Assembly: GCF_030052815.1 (NCBI RefSeq)
Contig: NC_079498.1
Span: forward strand, 65,272,992-65,336,991
Reading direction: 5' to 3'
DNA length: 64,000 nucleotides
Source of the DNA: Hevea brasiliensis
Taxonomy: Eukaryota; Streptophyta; Magnoliopsida; Malpighiales; Euphorbiaceae
Part shown: positions 13,131 through 25,248 of the stretch, piece after piece
How the letters are laid out: each line of letters opens with the position of its first letter
How positions within the stretch are numbered: position 1 is the stretch's first letter
The notes under the pieces: generated by a model
The model's database searches: none
What the model was told of the DNA's origin: nothing
Seen by the model: the letters and a program-made list of their open reading frames with translations, nothing else
Program-made: the position numbers and the translations under genes

Positions 13131-13432
13131 CCTGATAGGCACATGGGGTGTCTAACTAGTATACTCTCTTGTATCCAGTCTTAACAATCTGTTATAGGTT
13201 ACTTGGGCATTGAAAAGTAATAAGAAGATTGAATTTTAAGCAGATGAATTAAGAAGATTAGATGCCCAACAAATAAATGGAAAAGATCCCAATAAACTAA
13301 ATTGTTCCTAAAAATCACCAAAAAATGTGCAATGACTCCTAGTTAATGAAAATACATTTCTTTGATTATATTATACACATGAAATATTTATTTTTAATTA
13401 TTTAGTTTATTTTCAATTTTATTATTGTACCA

Positions 13433-13468
13433 CTAAGCAATATGCTTAGTGTGTTGGTTTGTCCACAC
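13433..13468 (+). other. Tandem hairpin module in type B LTR
   Basis: Hairpin 1 pairs CTAAGCA with TGCTTAG around ATA (13433-13449). Hairpin 2 pairs TGTG with CACA (13450-13453 with 13464-13467). In sister copies the second stem is CGCGT/ACGCG, so both strands of the stem have changed together. Confidence 0.6.
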
Positions 13469-13994
13469 GTAGGTACTAGAGACAAGGACCAGTAGTGACC
13501 AAATCTGCAGTAGGAGAGTTGTCATCTCAACTGTCCATATTGGTAGCGCCCATGGATACCAAATGTATATTCATTTTGATCATTATAAATGGGAAAAGCT
13601 TGTAATTAAATTTTGGGATTGTATAAAGTTTATAAATTATGTAAGTTATGTACATGAACTTTATAAATGAAATGAGATGAATTCCACATGAATGATTTTG
13701 AAAAGTTTATATGAGTGGTTAAAGACATGATATGATATTGATATGATGAAATATGATTTGAAATTATTGAAATTTATGATGAGATTTATAAACATGAAAT
13801 TGATTTTAACAGGTCAAACGCTAATAAAACAAGGGAAACTCCGTCAGTTTCTCCATAAAAATATGATAATTTAAACACATAATGGGACTAAAGATAATAA
13901 TGAATAAAACAAGATAAGATAGAGTACTCCGACATAGAATGTGACATTCCTTGCTCGGCTACACTGTATACCAAGTAAGGGGTGTTACAATACA

Positions 13995-16017
13995 TGCTAT
14001 AGGCATTTGTCTTACACCTTTCAATATATCGTTCACACATTCAGCAATGTTAGTTGTTAAAGTTACTGTATCTCCTACCACCATCATGTGATAAGGTCCA
14101 TTATTCACTTGGACATTTAGTCACCTAATTGAAAGACATTAAATCTTGCAAAGAATGTCTTTCATTCTCGATTTAAACTTTCAAGGCTAATATGTATCAC
14201 CTTTAAACGTAATGATATACTAAATGTGCCTTAAACTAGTAATAAGCACAAGCAAGAAATGAAAAGGTACATTCTAAATGAAGCATTACTAGCTTGGTAT
14301 AAAAAAATCTTTGATATCTTTGTTTTTATGCACAACATTGTAATTGCTAACAAAATGCCAAAGATAGTATCAGTGATATGTGAGTGGTTCTTTCCAACCC
14401 ATTGTTTTTTGCTTCATCATGGATGTAATCTCTACATGTAGATTTGAGATAACACAAATTCCAAGTTTTTACTTGACATGCTCTTGAATGCACCACATGA
14501 ACCAACTCCAACTAGACTTATTTTTCCCTTCAATAATTGCAAATGCAACAGGGAATAACTTATTATTCCCATCAACAGAACTTGCAATCAGTAATGTGTG
14601 TTGGAAGTTCCCATATAGGAATGTTCCATCAACAAGTAATATGGGTTTACAATTATTAAACCCATTAATATAAGACTTAAAAGACCAAAAAACCCTCTTG
14701 AACATCTTGAATAAGGGATTTGTTAAATCTTCAAACACAAGCTCAGTCACTATGCCTAGATTGTAAACTTTTAGAGCATTTAAATATGTAAGAAATTTAT
14801 GGTACAACTCTTCCCAATTACTAAAAACACGGGACAACACCTTCTTCTTAGAATACCAAGCTTTCCTCTATGAAATCTCAAAAATAAATCGAATCCTGAT
14901 AGATTTGATAATGACATCAACATTCAATTTCGAATCCTTACTGACCATTTCCATAATGCATCCATTAATCATTTGAGAATCTAATTGCCTATAGTCCTAT
15001 GACAGCATGTGTGCACAGCAAGTATGCAGACCATTATAATCACTTATTACCCAGTATGGGCTTGACCTTTTCTTCATTGCTCGCAACTTCCACGCATAAC
15101 CTTCATCGGATCGAATACACTTAACATCCCAAAAATTTGGCCATGCTTCAACCACTAAATAAGTAACATTATTTTTAGTTGAGAATTGTTTCATGGCATA
15201 CTAAACATCTTCCTTTGAATTAGAAAACACACCCTTACTTAACTCGGTTGATTCATTCCAACTTCTGTGTTCTTAGGAATGAAGATCAGTTGATTCCATA
15301 GCATCCAAATTTATGGTGCTATAGTGTGATATTGGAAAGATAAACTAACATTAAAGTTTATTTGGTCAGTAAAGTGTGCAATTGGAACATTTAAATTAAT
15401 TAAGTCACTAGTCAAATTCCTACCCACATTATGACCAAGATTCTCATCACTAGTAGCACCCTCATCATCATCATCACCGCCACCATCAATATCGTCATCA
15501 ATAAAATCATCATCAAGTGATGCATAGTCATTAATGAACCCTAAATCTTCTAACCATTGCTCATCATCACCATCATTATCTATGTCTTCCAAGTCATGTT
15601 GTTCTACGCCGTTATTTGAACATGATGCATAGTTAGTCTGATGGATATTATTGTATTGCTGATTATCGATCCTAGTTATCGATTCACTAGTACCACATCC
15701 TTCACTATTATAAACGCTTATCGGCAATAGACATTCAACTTGAGTAAAACCACCAAATTGGGTGAAGTCCCTATCTTAATAATCATTCAAGATTATACAT
15801 CCATAAGCAGAGGTTTTGCCTAGATTCCCTAATCCATATGGTTGACATAGATCATTATTTGTCATAGTGCTAATGTCATTCATCAATTGACTATCAATAT
15901 TTTGAAACTGATCATTTAACTCAATTTTAATCTCTCCTACTCAACAAATAGTTCTACATGATTATAACCTTGGATTGAACTTAGATTGTCAAAAATTACA
16001 TTAATGTCATCATCATT
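13995..16017 (-). pseudogene. MULE (MuDR-like) transposase, middle part: MuDR N-terminal DNA-binding and DDE region
   Basis: Minus strand. Reading downward: an acidic stretch rich in Asp (15560-15440); then the plant MuDR domain with a Cys..Cys..HtC layout (frame 15194-14997, WVISDYNGLHTCCAHMLS); then the MULE transposase catalytic region (frame 14840-14469) with the first catalytic Asp in LLVDGTFLYG, and FPVAFAIIEGKNKSSWSWF; then MPIAC at 14000. The protein is split by stops and frame changes. Upstream the gene continues at 20809-21120 on the other side of a solo LTR. The order of domains and their spacing match plant MULE transposases. Confidence 0.88.
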
Positions 16018-17107
16018 TGTAACGCCCTCATATTAGGCAGTTCTGTATATTTTACTGTTCCAGTGACTAATGTCTGTTTGGACAGCTAGAATGTTGAGAA
16101 CCATAATTAAATTACAGAGAGAAGTCATAAATTAAATTAATAAAGATTAAAAGAGATTGGATAAAAATAAGAGAAATGAAGCACAAATTGGTTAAATAAG
16201 TGTAGGTCCTGACGATGGGTGACTGACACGGGAAGCTACTGTGAGTTCAGTTGCTACCCTAATTTCATAAGAAACCTTATAGAGACCGTAATGGAGAAAT
16301 TATTGGGAATTGGAAAATCAAAGAAATAAAAAGGGAAGAAGCACAAATAGGTGAATCAAAGCTTAAGGATTCATCGGGTATTATGGAAAAAGAGGGACAA
16401 TAAATCGATGAGGGGCATTTTGGTCAATTCACTTCAAGAGTTGACTTTTGACCTAAATGTTCAATTAAGATGAGTAAGACTAAAACATTAGAATGGGGTT
16501 AAATTAAGTGTTATGTGTATGGAAATTAAAAAAAAGGGACATGGAAGGAATTAAATAAATTGAATTAAAAAAATAATTATTAATTAAATTATTTTAGGAT
16601 AATTATCCATTATATAAGAAGAAAAAAGAAGTAAAAATGAAATAAAAATCTTCATCTTCCCCCTTAGCTTGGCCGGCCATTATACCTCTCTCTCTCCTCC
16701 ATTTTCATACAACTTCAAGCTTTGAATCTCTACTTTTCTTTCATAAATTTCCCACCAAACTAGTAGCAAACCTCAAATTAACACTAAATTAGAAGATTGG
16801 GAATAAGAAATTTGGGAGAAACTTGATGAATTAGAGAATTGGAAAAGCTCCATCAGAGGTAAGTCATCTTACAAGCTTGAAATTGTTATGTATACATGGA
16901 ATTAGGGTTGATTGTGGGGAAATTACTTGGGAAATCATGAAAATCATGCATGATATGGGGATATGGATTTTTGGCCAGCTTGGGAAATTTAGGGTTTTGA
17001 TGTGTTTGATGAAATTAAACATGAATTATAGCTTAGATGAAGTGGTATGTATGATTTGTGTGTTGAGTTTACATGAACTTTTATGAAATTGAAAGATGTG
17101 AAATTAG

Positions 17108-17817
17108 TGTAACACCCCTATTTGCATAGCCTGGTATATTTCACTGTTCCGGTGACCGGAGTTGGTCCGGATAATTAAGGGGATTAGAACCACATCTAAG
17201 ACAACTAGATAAGCCATAAACACAAATAATTAGTAATTGTCAATTAGTTAAGTATAAATAAGAAAAACAGAACATAAGAAGTTAAATGAGCCGAGAGTCA
17301 CAGCGATGGGTGACCTTCTCGGGAAGGCTACGAAGTCGATTTAAACTCAAATTTCGAACCGTAAAATGTGACGCCGCGATCCTTAAGACTATTACAAACA
17401 CAGTGAAAAAGAGAGAATCATGAAAAAGAATTGTTAAGTCAATCAAATAATTAGGTCAAGAAGCCGAAAGAAATATTGAATTATTTGTAAACCGGGTCGA
17501 ACCGACGAGGGACAATTTGGTTAATTGACCCCGAGAGCTGACTCCTGACCTGATTGTCAAATAAAATCAGAGAAAAGAAAATTTTGAAATCGAGAATTAA
17601 ATTAAAGAACTAAAGAAAAATAAATGAAAAAAAAAAAGAGAAAAGAAAAAGTTTTCTTACATCATGTTGATGACATCAATTATGATGTCAAAATTAATTT
17701 TTAATTTCCCACAATTTTTGACCAATTCAAATACACAAAATAAAACCTAAAATACATAAAATTAAAACAAAAAAAAAATCAGATCTTCTCTCCCACAAAT
17801 TCAGCAAATTTGTGACA
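17108..17817 (+). mobile_element. Short solo LTR nested in a solo LTR
   Basis: It starts TGTAACACCCCTATTTGC and ends TGTGACA, with the duplication ATTAG at 17103-17107 and 17818-17822. Its start closely matches the reversed LTR at 51430-51900 (AGCGATGGGTGACCTTCTCG-like block, 'GACCCCGAGAGCTGACTC' block). It is only 710 bp, where relatives are over 3 kb, so most of its body is deleted while both ends remain. The homologous LTR at 11481-11600 reads straight through this point. Confidence 0.88.
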
Positions 17818-20095
17818 ATTAGGGTTTGGTGAAATTAGGGTTTCTTTGATATGAAGTGTAATTAGTGTTCCTGAGGTTAAATTAAGGTCAATTGACGTGT
17901 ATTGAATGTGGAATGAAGTTGAATTGATGAAGGAATTAGTGGTAGTGAAATTGTACAATTGGTATTGAATTTGGACATTTGAGTCTAGTGTGTTTAGAAG
18001 GTCATAAGTTGAGCTACATAACTCCAATTAGTGTGAAACCAATTAGAAATGAAACATAAGACATAGGGCTAAATTTTCATGAAGAGAGTTTTCCCAAAAA
18101 ATAGCTATAAGTTACCCTAATTAAGGCTTGAATCTGGAATTATAATTCTGGACATGGAGAAAATGATCATATGAACAGTACTTATTCAATTAGGCATAAC
18201 TCACTCTAGGAAATTCCAATTTGATTAGTTCTTGAACCTATGGAATTCTGAGACATAGAAGAACAATTCACATAGAGATCATGAAGTCAAATTATGATCC
18301 TAACTTAATCAAATTGTTAGACAAAATTAGTCTAGCAAATCTATCCTGATTTTGGACTGAACTTGAAAAATGTGAGTAATTGATCATCCGATCAGTTTTG
18401 GCAAAATTGCCATAACTCAAGCTACACAATAGAAAATTAGGTGATTCTAAGGCTAAAATAACCATAAGACATAGAAATACAAATTTCATGTTTTGACCTA
18501 AACCCAGTTCTTAAGGCAAATTAGAGAAAATGTTAGAGTAAGCCAGAAATGCCAAATTTGGGATTCCTACAAATCAACCTTTTTGCCCTGTGACCTATGG
18601 ATGGTTATTAGGCTATAACTTCCTCTACATAACTCCAATTAAAGTGATTTAAAATGATTTAGAAACTTAAGACAAAGGCCTAAAATATTGTTTTAGGGAC
18701 TAATGCCAATTATTAGCCTAAGGTGCTTAGGTATTAGATACAAAATTTGGTGAAATTCTAGAAAATTGGAAAAGGACAGTGTTTAGTACCCTAGAGCAAT
18801 ACTTAGTAATTTGACCATAACTTGAGCTACAGAACTTCAAATTAAGTTAGTCAAATTGGAAATTAAACCTAACACATAAAGGAACAATTTTCATGAAGAT
18901 CACTTTAGCAAATATGGATTGAAATTAGGTTGAAATTGGGTTCTACAATGAGGCTTCAAACCTGTCTAGAACCTAGAATTCATTTAACTTCCATAGTTAA
19001 CTTAGGGATTCATTAGGCATTTCTTTGATTAGCTATTAGTGATAGTTGGGATGAGTATTGAGACACTTTAATTGTGTGTTTTCAGTAGAAAATGAGCCTT
19101 CCAAAGAAGGGAGAAGTGGAACTAAGTCCAGAGGAGTATAAGAAGGTTTGTGCACAACTAGCTTTTCCTTTGTTTTTAAATTTGTATTGGGATTGAATGA
19201 ATTAATCATGCTTTTTCTTTGCATTTGAGAACTTTAATTTGTTGAATGAATTTGTATGATTCAAATATGATTTTTCTTATGCATCTAAGAATTATTCACA
19301 TTGTTTTGAAGATTTTGAATTGTGAAAAAATTTTGTATTATGGAAAGGCAGATGTTGGACCTTAATTTCAATGTAGTAAGGGGGTGGGCCAGTATTTGAA
19401 AGTGTTTTGAAGTGTTTTTGCAAACTTGATGTGTTGCCAACCATGTGCATGAATTTATAACAATTAAATATGTTTATTGATTTGTAAATGTGTTTTGTTA
19501 ATGGAAATTACTTTGAATATGTTTTGAAACCACAATTAACATGGCAATGTGATTTGTGTTCCTTATTAGCTTGCCTAGTGAAACGTATTGGATGTGATCT
19601 CCTCCACTTGTAGGGTTGAATTTCCCTATCTGGCTTGTCGGTTGAGGTTGATTCGGATGAGTACTTATATATGCTAGCTAGCCTTTGGTGCCTCCCTTTA
19701 GCCTTGGTTATTGGGAGGAGTTTGCTTTGCCGTGGTATACAACACGAAATTGATCGGAAATTTTGTGTCATATGTTTAACTGTGTGAATTATTAGCAACA
19801 CCCTTAAATTGTGATTACTTGATAAATATGGGATTGGAATATAAATGTTTTGTCAATGATTGCAAAATGTTATGATGATTTCATGGAAATGTGAAGAAAA
19901 ATGGGAATTATTAAAAATGCTTTATGATGATTTAGTATATAAAATGGGATTGAAACAAATGATTTGCAATGTTTGCAAAATTGTGATATTGGTTTCATTG
20001 CCTTATGAAAAAAGAAAATTGAATATTGCAAATATTTTGTTATGATTTGACGAATTATATTCTACCTTGAGTTTTAAATCATTAGTTGTGCACCA

Positions 20096-20135
20096 CTGAG
20101 TTCACCGCGCAGCGATAGTTTTTGTATAATATCGC
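20096..20135 (+). other. Tandem hairpin module in type A LTR (first stem decayed)
   Basis: The second stem is clear: GCGATA (20112-20117) with TATCGC (20130-20135). The first stem (CTGAG at 20096) has lost its partner, which now reads CGCAG. Confidence 0.5.
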
Positions 20136-20808
20136 AGGTGAAAGAAAAGATAGAGCAGTTGAGTGAGCCTATTTGAAGCTGTAACTTAAAACTAAGTTGG
20201 AGTTATCTTTGGGTATATATTTGGTATACCCTTTGTAATTTCCATTTTGATGTATTTATAGCTATATGTATGAAACAATTAGTTGAGCAGTTATATAAAA
20301 CATGTTGTACATAAATATTGTAATAATATTTTTGTGACCTTAATCATGTAAATTGTTGTAATATTATTTTGTATCTTAAATCGAATGTAAATCTTTATAA
20401 TATTAATCTTCCTTATTTTTAATGAATGTAAATTTTTAAATTCCTTTTTGGATTACGTAAATGATGAAATTTTTTTTTTTTGGTTATGATGGAAATTGAA
20501 TTACACAAGCTATCACAGGTTATTTTTTAACAGGTGTAAAAATTGGTTTATTAAATTTTAAGCCACCACCACGCAGATTTTTTGTAAAAATTTTAAAAAT
20601 GCTTATTTCTTTCAAATAAATTTTATGACATACGCTTGAATTGAAGACACTTAAATAATTTTTTTACCATCACATTAAAATTAAAAATGAATTTTTTTGT
20701 TAAAATTCCTTATAGTATATTTAATAGATTATTGGTAGGTAAAGTTTGTTAGTTTATTAGGTATACTACGGGATCATGTCATATCTTATAGAGGGGTAAG
20801 GTGTGACA

Positions 20809-21120
20809 TCATCCCAAATAAGTAAAGATGACAATGCATGGTTCCATGCCCCACTATTGGATTCTTATAAATAACTCTAGAAACCTTCTCATTAATCTCA
20901 CAGCCTATTGCAACTATTTCCTATGAATTAACTCATTGAAGGTAGGCCTATTTCTGAACATAATTCCCCTTGACATTGTGCTCGCATTCACAACATCATA
21001 TTGAAAAATAGATATATCAAAATTAATTTGACCTTCCCAATGAATAATGAAGGATATATATGATGACATTTTATGGTACCTATAAATAGACATGGTGTTA
21101 ACAGCTTGGTTACTGTTCAA
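20809..21120 (-). pseudogene. MULE (MuDR-like) transposase, N-terminal part
   Basis: The minus-strand frame 21120-20914 begins MNSNQAVNTMSIYRYHKMSS. It contains the IIHWEGQINFD...FQYD...FNELIHR pattern typical of the start of plant MULE transposases (a short beta-rich domain ending in a 'dELl' helix). A frame change follows, and then IGCEINEKVSRVIYKN and VGHGTMHCHLYLFGM reach the solo LTR at 20808. The most upstream Met at 21120 is only a candidate start. With the pieces at 15,730-13,995 and 10,670-10,034 this gives one gene of roughly 2.9 kb spread over 11 kb. Confidence 0.8.
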
Positions 21121-22443
21121 GTAGATAGAAATCTGATCATTGTATACTTAAAATTACAAATCATGTAAATTTGATTGGCATTTCTAGCTCTGTTGTGTAA
21201 ATAACAATCAATTAATTTTTGTTAATTATTGTTTGGTTCAATCTAAATGAACTTGCACATAAATTATACTCCCAACCTAAAAGGAATTGAAAATACCATA
21301 AATTATTGCATTAAAATCTATATTAGATTTATATACACATGTGCTCTTTTAGCATTTTCCCGTTTACACTAGATCTTCTAGGAGACGAGTATATTTCTTT
21401 TGACATCATTTAAACTATCTAAATTCATCTATACTCCATCAATTAAAGTAACACTAATTTGTCATACGTGTTAACATTTTTTCAAGTCTAAATTTTCATT
21501 ACTACATTAAAGTAATACAAAGTTACTGTTTCACTTAAAACAACAACTTCTTCACTTTGATTACTCTATAATCAGTATTATTGATTTGTTGTGATAATTT
21601 GGTAATCATGTTGATGTGTTACACCAAACCTATATTGGGATTCATTCTAATATCATAAATTTTTGTTCACATTTTTTTAACTTGTACTTTTCTGAATGTG
21701 CCTCACAAAACCTTCGAAGTCATATATGTAATAGCAATTTATAAATGAAAAAACAACCACTATAAATTATTTATAGCGATTGCTATTTTTTTTCGCTTAT
21801 TGACACTGTCCAAATATATGCATCAATTAACAAAATTAAATACCACATTTAAATCATAACATATATATTATCTCTTGCCTAATTTATTTGGGATTCAAAG
21901 ATAACTACAATATATTAAATAATCACCCGATATATTAAAAATTTAAAACAATAACACATAAATCAAGTAATTAAATATTCACTTGAATGAATATATTGCT
22001 GTACACGTCTCATAAATTATGTTACTAATGTGGCCTACAATCATATTATTTGAATTTGAATATTTATCATATAGATAAATACAATAACTAAATTAGAGGG
22101 GTTGAGTAATAATAATTAATGACCCAATCCCTAAATTAGCGTGATTAATTACTCAAAATTTCTCTCATGATACTAGCACTAATTAAGGATATGTTTCCTT
22201 GGTGGTAGGGAACAACCATAGCTGATATGGATAAAGATCCTTAGCCTAACCACTATAAGCTTGTGTAGCTAAACCATCTGGTATGGGCATTTTTACAAAC
22301 CATCTAGAATGAGCATTTTTACATTCTTCTAATATAGGCTAGAAGATATCTTATCTAAATAGTAAGTTGACAGAAATTAATTGTGTAAAACTTGATTAAC
22401 AATGGTTGGAGTTGGAGGTATGTAAATTATTTTAATTTCTTAC
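21121..22443. other. AT-rich DNA upstream of the MULE gene and before the copia leader
   Basis: No coding sequence is seen. It should hold the 5' flank and terminal repeat of the MULE and, at its right end, the 5' LTR of the copia element (which appears to end ...CTTACA at 22444). I could not fix the start of that LTR or the end of the MULE. Confidence 0.4.
21730..21787. repeat. 58-bp inverted repeat
   Basis: AATAGCAATTTATAAAT (21730-21746) faces ATTTATAGCGATTGCTATT (21769-21787). The arms pair over about 16 positions around a 22-bp spacer. It resembles a small fold-back element or a transposon end; ownership is unknown. Confidence 0.55.
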
Positions 22444-22448
22444 AGTTG

Positions 22449-22460
22449 TGGTATTAGAGC
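22449..22460 (+). other. Primer-binding site of a Ty1/copia element
   Basis: TGGTATTAGAGC differs at one base from TGGTATCAGAGC, the usual plant site complementary to the 3' end of initiator tRNA-Met. It follows ...CTTACA (22444), a plausible LTR end, and lies 1.2 kb before the gag remnant on the same strand. Confidence 0.6.
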
Positions 22461-23639
22461 CTTCTTCGTGCTATGTTGTTTAATTTTGTTCAATTGAGTG
22501 ACATTTTTTTTGTCAATTAATTTTTTCATGATCCTTCATTATCTGTTTATAATGGTGGTTGTATATGTCCTTTTATATAAATGCATGGATCTACGTCCCA
22601 TGGAGCCTTCATATGATAAAGTTTTTGCTATAATAAGTGATGGAATAGAATTTCATCCATAAACATGTATATAACACATGTCAATAGCATAACATAAATA
22701 AATAAATGAATTGTATATAATCGTACAAATGTGAATTACAATGTAATTTAACAGTGACTATAAGTTTATTCGATAGGTACAATTCTCATCAATTGTTTGT
22801 TGTTAAAATGTATTGGTAATGCTATGCTATGTATGACAAATGCTCTGTTTGAATAAAATTTCCTACAAACCATAAAACATTTTTAGTTTTAGATCTCAAA
22901 AGGACACATGTGTAATTAAATTTTGATTTTTCTTTTCTATATCCAGAATTTCGATAGAATACATGATATTTTGTGAGGGATTGTTTATATATAGCAATGT
23001 AAATGGCTTATTGGAAACCCATAAAGTGCTTACGTGCATGCACTAATATTTAATGATGAAAGCTATGGTTTTTAGTGTCTTAAAATATGATGTGTTAAAT
23101 TTTACATAAATTACATATTAGTGATTCTATTACAAATTCTAATTGTGTGAGCATATATAGGTATCTCATGCCTTTTTAATCTATATTTAGTTCTATTTTC
23201 TATAATCTGAAATAAATATGCTATTTTTAAAGTTAGTGAATTTATGATGTTTAAGTTTAGTTACGGCATCTTAAACATGATGATTGTCACCTTTTAATTA
23301 TTGTGTGATGGCATAACCAGAATTAAACATTTGCAATTAAAATGCAAAATTATAACTTGGCCCTACAGGGAAGTTATATTTTTGTATTTTAATTGGAATA
23401 AGATAGAAAATATAGATATTGATAATTTCTTAGTCCCTCAGGTATGGAAATTTTCTTATACCTACATTTGCTAGTCTTATTAGTCAAGGTTTCTAAGATG
23501 TAAATTCTATGGATGATGCACCTCTACCCATAGGAAGGTTTGAATTTACTATCACAAGTTTGCTAATTTTTCATGCAAATAGATTAATTATTTTCCTCGG
23601 TAATTGCATCTATTCCTTCTACTACTTTTATTAATGATG

Positions 23640-25248
23640 CATCTCATGTTCCTATGTTCATTAACACTTAGGTGTATGGATCTTGACGTGGCACTTTGTG
23701 TGGATGCACCACCTACTCCCACAGAATCAAGTACAGCATAAAAAAAATCTGAATATGAGCAGTGGGAGCAATCTAATCATTTGAATTTAATGCTCATAAA
23801 GGCTCATGTCAGTAAAAGCATTAGAGGATCAATTCCTGAATGTGATAAAGTAAAGGATTTTTTGAAATCAATTGAAGAACAATTTGTAAGTTTTGATAAG
23901 GCTTTTGCAAGCACTCTTATGAAGAGGCTTCTAGGAATGAAATATGACAATTCTAAGGGTGTGCGTAAGCATATCATTGAAATGAGAGATATAACTGCTC
24001 AACTCAAGCAATTACAGGTTGACATTTCAGAATCCTTTCTAGCCCATTTCATATTGAATTCCCTACCTTCTGAGTGTAGCACTTTCAAAATTTCCTACAA
24101 TACACATAAGGATAAATGGTCTATTAGTGAACTTTTGACCATGTGTGTTTAAGAGAAAGAAATACTAAAACATGAGAAACTTGATGACAAGCATGAAAGT
24201 GCTAATTTTGTGACTTAAGGAAAGGGAAACACCAATAAATGCAAAAAATTTCTCAAAGGAAAGAAAAATGGAAAAGCTCCAATTAAGCATTTTGGTAATA
24301 AGGTTATCACATGTTTTTTCTACGAGAAAAAGGGACATGTGAAAAAGATTGCTTCAAATATAAGAAATGGCTTGAGAAGAAAAGCACTTTTATTTCTCTT
24401 GTGTGCCATGAATCTTTCTTTGTTGATGCTCTTTATAATACTTGGTGGATTGATTTTGGTTCTACAATTCACATTGTGAATTCCATGTAGGGCTTTCTAA
24501 ACCTAAGGAAGCCGAAGGAAAGTGAACAAGACATCTATTTAGGCAATCGAATGCGTTCGCATGTGGAAACAGTGGGGACCTTTAGACTTGTTATAAAATC
24601 TGGTTTTATTTTAGATCTCAAAGATACTTTTTATGTTCCATCTTTTTTCTAGAAATTTGGTTTCAGTTTCTAAGTAAGTTAAAGTTGTTTTTAGTTTTTA
24701 TTTTGAGAATTTCGTATTTAATGTTTTTCATAATAAAGTTCCTATTGGAACTAGTGCTTTGGTTGATGGTTTATATAAATTTGATTTGGACCCCACTTAT
24801 GATTATAATCATTCCACTATGCTTGTTGATAATGTTGGTACTAAGTGTGGTATTATAAATGAGTTCTCAAATTTATGACATAAAAGTGTAGGGCACATCT
24901 TCTTAGAGAGAATAAAATGATTGGTGAATGATGGAGTATTAAAAACTCTTAATTTTACCAATTTTGGTACTTATTTAGATTGCATAAAGGGAAAGCAAAC
25001 TAACAAGTCATCTAAGGATGCTAGGAGGAGTTCTAAAATTCTAGAGATCATGCACACTAATATATATGGACCATTTGCTACTCCTTACCTAATGATCAAA
25101 GATATTTCATCTCTTTCATTGATGACCATACTAGACACATGTATCTTTATCTCTTATTTGATAAAGCAGAGGCACTTAATGTCTTACAAACTTATAAAGT
25201 AGAGGTAGAGAGACAAAAGGATAAGAAAATAAAGATAGGAAGGTTTGA
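23640..25248 (+). pseudogene. Ty1/copia gag-protease-integrase start, broken
   Basis: From an ATG at 23676 the frame gives MDLDVALCVDAPPTPTES, then after a stop (about 23739) the UBN2-type gag domain (23781-24152; KAHVSKSIRGSIPE, LNSLPSECSTFKISYNT, ELLTMCV). Past another stop come a CCHC-like knuckle (CFFYEKKGHVKK, about 24310) and the protease region (WWIDFGSTIHIVNS, about 24450). Next are a GAG-pre-integrase region with HKRLGHI-like sequence near 24885, and the first integrase block (FIDDHTRHMYLYLL, about 25115). The reading stops abruptly at the CACTA terminus at 25249, so the rest of the copia element was displaced by that insertion. There are several stops and frame changes. Confidence 0.88.

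Larger units (their letters stand above)
10676..13989 (+). mobile_element. Solo LTR, type B, inserted in the MULE transposase gene
   Basis: The 3' end is typical type B (GCTCGGCTACACTGTA..., ending GGGGTGTTACA). The 5' end has decayed to GGAAACATCCCGAAC, still alignable with TGTAACACCCC, and the block after it is shortened: the conserved GATGGGTGACC motif is missing. The 5-bp duplication ATACA lies at 10671-10675 and 13990-13994. Joining the flanks with one ATACA gives an unbroken transposase frame (MPIACIVQHTFTRLLKYFDE). That proves both the insertion point and that the gene predates the LTR. The frame on the minus strand at 11231-11638 is chance. Confidence 0.92.
16018..20808 (+). mobile_element. 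Solo LTR, type A, inserted in the MULE transposase gene
   Basis: It starts TGTAACGCCCTCATATTAGG and ends GAGGGGTAAGGTGTGACA. The flanks give TCATT (16013-16017) and TCATC (20809-20813), a 5-bp duplication with one mismatch. The reading of the MULE protein continues across it (DINVIFDNLSSIQGYN on one side, VGHGTMHCHLYLFGMM on the other). It carries the GATGGGTGAC block at about 16213 and GGGGCATTTTGGTCAATTCAC at about 16412. A younger 710-bp LTR sits inside at 17108-17817. With that removed it is about 4.1 kb. Confidence 0.9.

Noticed and set aside
22449..22460. A tRNA gene near the TGGTATTAGAGC motif
   Set aside because: Only the 12-base primer site is present. No cloverleaf sequence surrounds it.
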